In this document: positions 44,579 to 46,755 of the stretch, one piece after another | Position numbering within the stretch: position 1 is the first letter of the stretch | How the letters are laid out: every line of letters starts with the position of its first letter | Source of the DNA: an uncultured Porphyromonadaceae bacterium | Lineage (GTDB): Bacteria > Bacteroidota > Bacteroidia > Bacteroidales > Muribaculaceae | Reading direction: 5' to 3' | Length of the DNA: 46,755 nt | NCBI GenBank assembly: GCA_947174335.1 | Contig: CAMWIM010000012.1 | Coordinates: forward strand, 1-46,755 | Program-made: the position numbers and the translations under genes | The notes under the pieces: model-generated | Databases searched by the model: none | Told to the model about the DNA's origin: nothing | Seen by the model: only the letters and a program-made list of their open reading frames with translations

Positions 44579-45826
44579 TTAGCGCAGGCGGTTCTGCCAG
44601 AACCAAAGTTCGTTAAAATTAATTCCGAGTGTGATGTATAGGTAATTTTCTTTAACCAGCGGATTGGGGTATGCCTGGCGACGGCAATATTCCAAGCCAA
44701 GGTTTACAAGACATTTTGAAGCCGGAGCGGGAAGCCCGAAGCCGAGTGTAATACCTTGTTTCTTAACGTTGTTAGTCCCGACTTTGATATAATCGCGATC
44801 GTGATATATACCAAGGCGGTAACGCACACGCTGAATCCAGTTGCCACGGAAGTTGGGGATATATTCAGCTCCGACGGCAATTTTCCAACGGTCGTCAAAG
44901 CGTGAACCTTCAAAGCCTTCAAGCGGAGTGAATTTCACATCTTTCCACGGTTGATAGGTATAATCGGCTTCAATCGAAAGTCGGTTGTCGATGTTGAAAC
45001 TAAGACCGGCTCCAATGGTATGGGGCATTGTGTAGTTCTTTTGAAGTTTCATCACCTGAGTGGTGTCAGGTGTAGATGCTTCGGTATTGATATCATATTT
45101 TATTCCATAGGTCTTGCCTCGGAGATCTTTCCCGGGAGCAAAAGTCGCCCCAAGTACAAATCGTTTGTCACGGGCAATTTTGAGGTTATATTGCAATCCG
45201 AGCGACAGATAATAGTCACGAACTTCAACTACTCGTTCAAAAATTGCTGATGAGCCGTTGTCAGCAATAGTATAGTTGTCGTTACGTGTTGTGCCGAAAA
45301 GATAACCTACGTTTGCACCGATTGAAAGTCCGGGAATGTATGGACGAATTGCGATACCTCCATAAAGAAGATTGATACCGCCTTCACCTTGATATGAATA
45401 TGCACCGTTGGTTATTTTATCACCAAAAGAATATCCGGTTGTTGAGTATGGTACAAGACCGATTGATGCGCCTAAAATTTTTCCAACAGGAAATTGAAGG
45501 GTGATATAATCAAGACCGCCGCCCCAGTCGCTTGCTTTGTTCGAGCCATCCTTGCCTGTGAAGTATGTAAGATTAACACCCATATCAAACAGGAAGGTCA
45601 ATGAGTCGATGGCTGCGTATGATGCCGGGTTCATCGCATTGATTTGACGTCCCGACTGCATTGCATATCCCACGCCACCCATTTGTCGTTGGGCTGATGT
45701 TGATTGATCGCGAAGATTTCCGTACCCAAATCGCGAGTAAGGTGACAGAATATCCTGGGCTGAAAGTTGGAAAGCCGAGATAGCCAAAATGAGAGCTACG
45801 GCAGCAAATAGTTTATTTTGTTTCAT
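44579..45826 (-). CDS. FadL/PorV-like outer-membrane beta-barrel protein
   Basis: A 415-residue secreted protein (signal peptide about 1-23, SAQ cleavage). The start DILSPYSRFGYGNL and repeated amphipathic strands to the final residues resemble the FadL-type/outer membrane transport family. It has a C-terminal aromatic strand, GINFNELWFWQNRLR. The function is not known; in this cluster (coaX, porin, lptC, CNNM) it is found in many Bacteroidales. The start overlaps the coaX stop by 14 bp. Confidence 0.8.
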   Translation of the reverse strand: MKQNKLFAAVALILAISAFQLSAQDILSPYSRFGYGNLRDQSTSAQRQMGGVGYAMQSGRQINAMNPASYAAIDSLTFLFDMGVNLTYFTGKDGSNKASDWGGGLDYITLQFPVGKILGASIGLVPYSTTGYSFGDKITNGAYSYQGEGGINLLYGGIAIRPYIPGLSIGANVGYLFGTTRNDNYTIADNGSSAIFERVVEVRDYYLSLGLQYNLKIARDKRFVLGATFAPGKDLRGKTYGIKYDINTEASTPDTTQVMKLQKNYTMPHTIGAGLSFNIDNRLSIEADYTYQPWKDVKFTPLEGFEGSRFDDRWKIAVGAEYIPNFRGNWIQRVRYRLGIYHDRDYIKVGTNNVKKQGITLGFGLPAPASKCLVNLGLEYCRRQAYPNPLVKENYLYITLGINFNELWFWQNRLR

Positions 45827-46544
45827 TATACATTAATATGCTGTTAAGTCCGATAGAAACAAGGCAAGGTTTTACGATTGCTTTAATGGGGAGAAGTTCA
45901 GCGATTTCACTGCCCCATCCGCCTGTGATAATCAAACGTGTTCCCTCGGGAAGTTTTGAGTGATAATACATAATTTCGGCTACAATGCCATTTATTGCTC
46001 CGGCTCTCATTGCAGTTTCGGTCGAGTTCCCGAATAGAGGAGTCTCGCCTGCGCTGTCAATAATTGGAAGTCGGGCAGTGAACTGGTGAAGTGCTTTAAG
46101 CCTCATGCCTACCCCCGGTGCGATATTCCCACCAATAAACTCTCCTTGTTCTGTCACAACATCATAGGTTGCGGCGGTACCAATGTCAACTATAAGCATG
46201 TTCTTACCCGGACAAAGGGCTACCGCACCGGCAACTGCCGCGATTCGGTCAACACCGAGTGTGTCGGGTGTGCCATAGCCAATCGAAATCGGTATAGGCG
46301 TTGAATTTGACAGCCAAATAACATTATCATTACCAAAGGTGTCAACAAGTATTTGACGGAGAGGATGATTAGGCTCGGCAACCGAACATCCTATAGCTTT
46401 TTTCGGTGCATATCGCTCAACGATAGCTTGGGCATCGGTATGCGAAAATTCTTGGAAGGTATGGCGCCAAACGGCACGTTTACCCTCCCAGATTACAGCC
46501 TTGATAGCCGTGTTACCGCAATCTATAGTCAAGTTGTTATGCAT
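45813..46544 (-). CDS. coaX: Type III pantothenate kinase
   Basis: Phosphorylates pantothenate in the first step of coenzyme A synthesis; type III enzymes need a monovalent cation and are not inhibited by CoA. The ASKHA motifs are DCGNTAIK near residues 8-15, GVDRIAAVAGA near 98-108, and VDIGTAATYD followed by GGNIAPGVGMRLKAL. The length of 243 residues is usual. The -7 element at 46553-46560 lies only 9 bp from the ATG, so the mRNA may be almost leaderless. Confidence 0.94.
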   Translation of the reverse strand: MHNNLTIDCGNTAIKAVIWEGKRAVWRHTFQEFSHTDAQAIVERYAPKKAIGCSVAEPNHPLRQILVDTFGNDNVIWLSNSTPIPISIGYGTPDTLGVDRIAAVAGAVALCPGKNMLIVDIGTAATYDVVTEQGEFIGGNIAPGVGMRLKALHQFTARLPIIDSAGETPLFGNSTETAMRAGAINGIVAEIMYYHSKLPEGTRLIITGGWGSEIAELLPIKAIVKPCLVSIGLNSILMYNETK

Positions 46545-46552
46545 TTCGGGGA

Positions 46553-46560
46553 CAAATTTA
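46553..46560 (-). promoter_or_regulatory. -7 element of coaX cluster
   Basis: Minus-strand TAAATTTG, the closest -7 element to a start codon in the window; a weak TTG lies 25 nt upstream. Confidence 0.6.
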
Positions 46561-46664
46561 CTAATTCCTATTAAAATAAAAGGGGCAACTGACGTTCTAA
46601 ATTTATTTCTTGTGAAAATTTAACAATATTTCGGTTATGAACGACATTTTCAGCCACTTTCACA

Positions 46665-46697
46665 AATAAAAAAGCCCTCGCATCACGGCGAAGGCTT
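46665..46697 (-). terminator. Terminator of tRNA-Asn
   Basis: Stem GCGAAGGCTT (46688-46697) with AAGCCCTCGC (46672-46681), one G-U, and a T run on the minus strand (46668-46673). It begins three bases after the tRNA 3' end. Confidence 0.88.
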
Positions 46698-46699
46698 AT

Positions 46700-46755
46700 T
46701 GGCGCTTCAGGATGGGCTTGAACCAACGACCCCCTGATTAACAGTCAGGTGCTCT
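46700..46755 (-). tRNA. tRNA-Asn (GTT), 5' part beyond the window
   Basis: The 3' 56 nt of a tRNA: anticodon GTT (46740-46742) in a CTGA/TCAG stem, T-loop TTCAAGC, and an encoded CCA end with discriminator G, as in other tRNA-Asn. One T-T mismatch is seen in the T-stem. The D-arm and 5' acceptor strand lie past the right edge. Confidence 0.85.

Overview
The window looks like the chromosome of a Bacteroidales bacterium, possibly Muribaculaceae. Three things point there. At least fourteen sites match the Bacteroidetes sigma factor -7 element TAnnTTTG, several with TTTG or TTG 19-21 nt upstream. The gene content fits: an 1132-residue SecA, SufBCDS, DUF4105/Lnb, a TonB-receptor-like outer-membrane protein with a carboxypeptidase-like domain, and a coaX/porin/lptC/CNNM cluster. 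GC content is moderate. I see no insertion sequence, prophage, CRISPR array or rRNA. Species and family are inference.

Layout. Positions 3-65 hold the 3' tip of a plus-strand gene. Positions 66-7262 are a tightly packed minus-strand operon: hflX, dgt, a TPM-domain membrane protein, rfbA, a Wzx-like flippase and a GT2 glycosyltransferase. This joins housekeeping GTPase and nucleotide sanitation to surface polysaccharide synthesis. A Gtf3-like glycosyltransferase (7456-8463, +) runs convergently into an LtaS-like phosphotransferase. That gene is the last of a cvpA-sufB-sufC-sufD-sufS-ltaS-like run (15795 to 8438, -). Then come bcp (+), a sulP-cpsB pair (-), a secreted thioredoxin (+), a stand-alone sbcC (+) and an orphan lipoprotein (+). 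The minus-strand set DUF4105, degenerate alkaline phosphatase, secA follows. Next are plsC-rsgA (+) and aroE-yeiH-comEC (+).

From 36.1 to 39.7 kb the window is more accessory. It holds a strong promoter driving a predicted rod-shaped structured RNA of about 240 nt, two small membrane proteins, a cupin/HxlR divergent pair around a palindrome, a DUF1810 gene, an intact tRNA(CAT) followed by two tandem degenerate tRNA-plus-terminator copies, and a secreted hypothetical protein behind a CRP-like palindrome. The end of the window (39714-46544, -) is envelope biogenesis: outer-membrane beta-barrel, CNNM/CorC protein, LptC, FadL-like porin and CoaX. A truncated tRNA-Asn lies at the edge.

The strongest candidates for something undescribed are: (1) the 36133-36372 RNA, whose ends pair and whose interior forms nested helices in a 6S-like rod; (2) the tandem tRNA-derived units at 38551-38741, where an 18-nt block replaces the anticodon-loop sequence; (3) a conserved-looking alkaline phosphatase fold that seems to have lost its nucleophile and most metal ligands; (4) a C9 tract inside the LtaS-like gene that could give phase variation.
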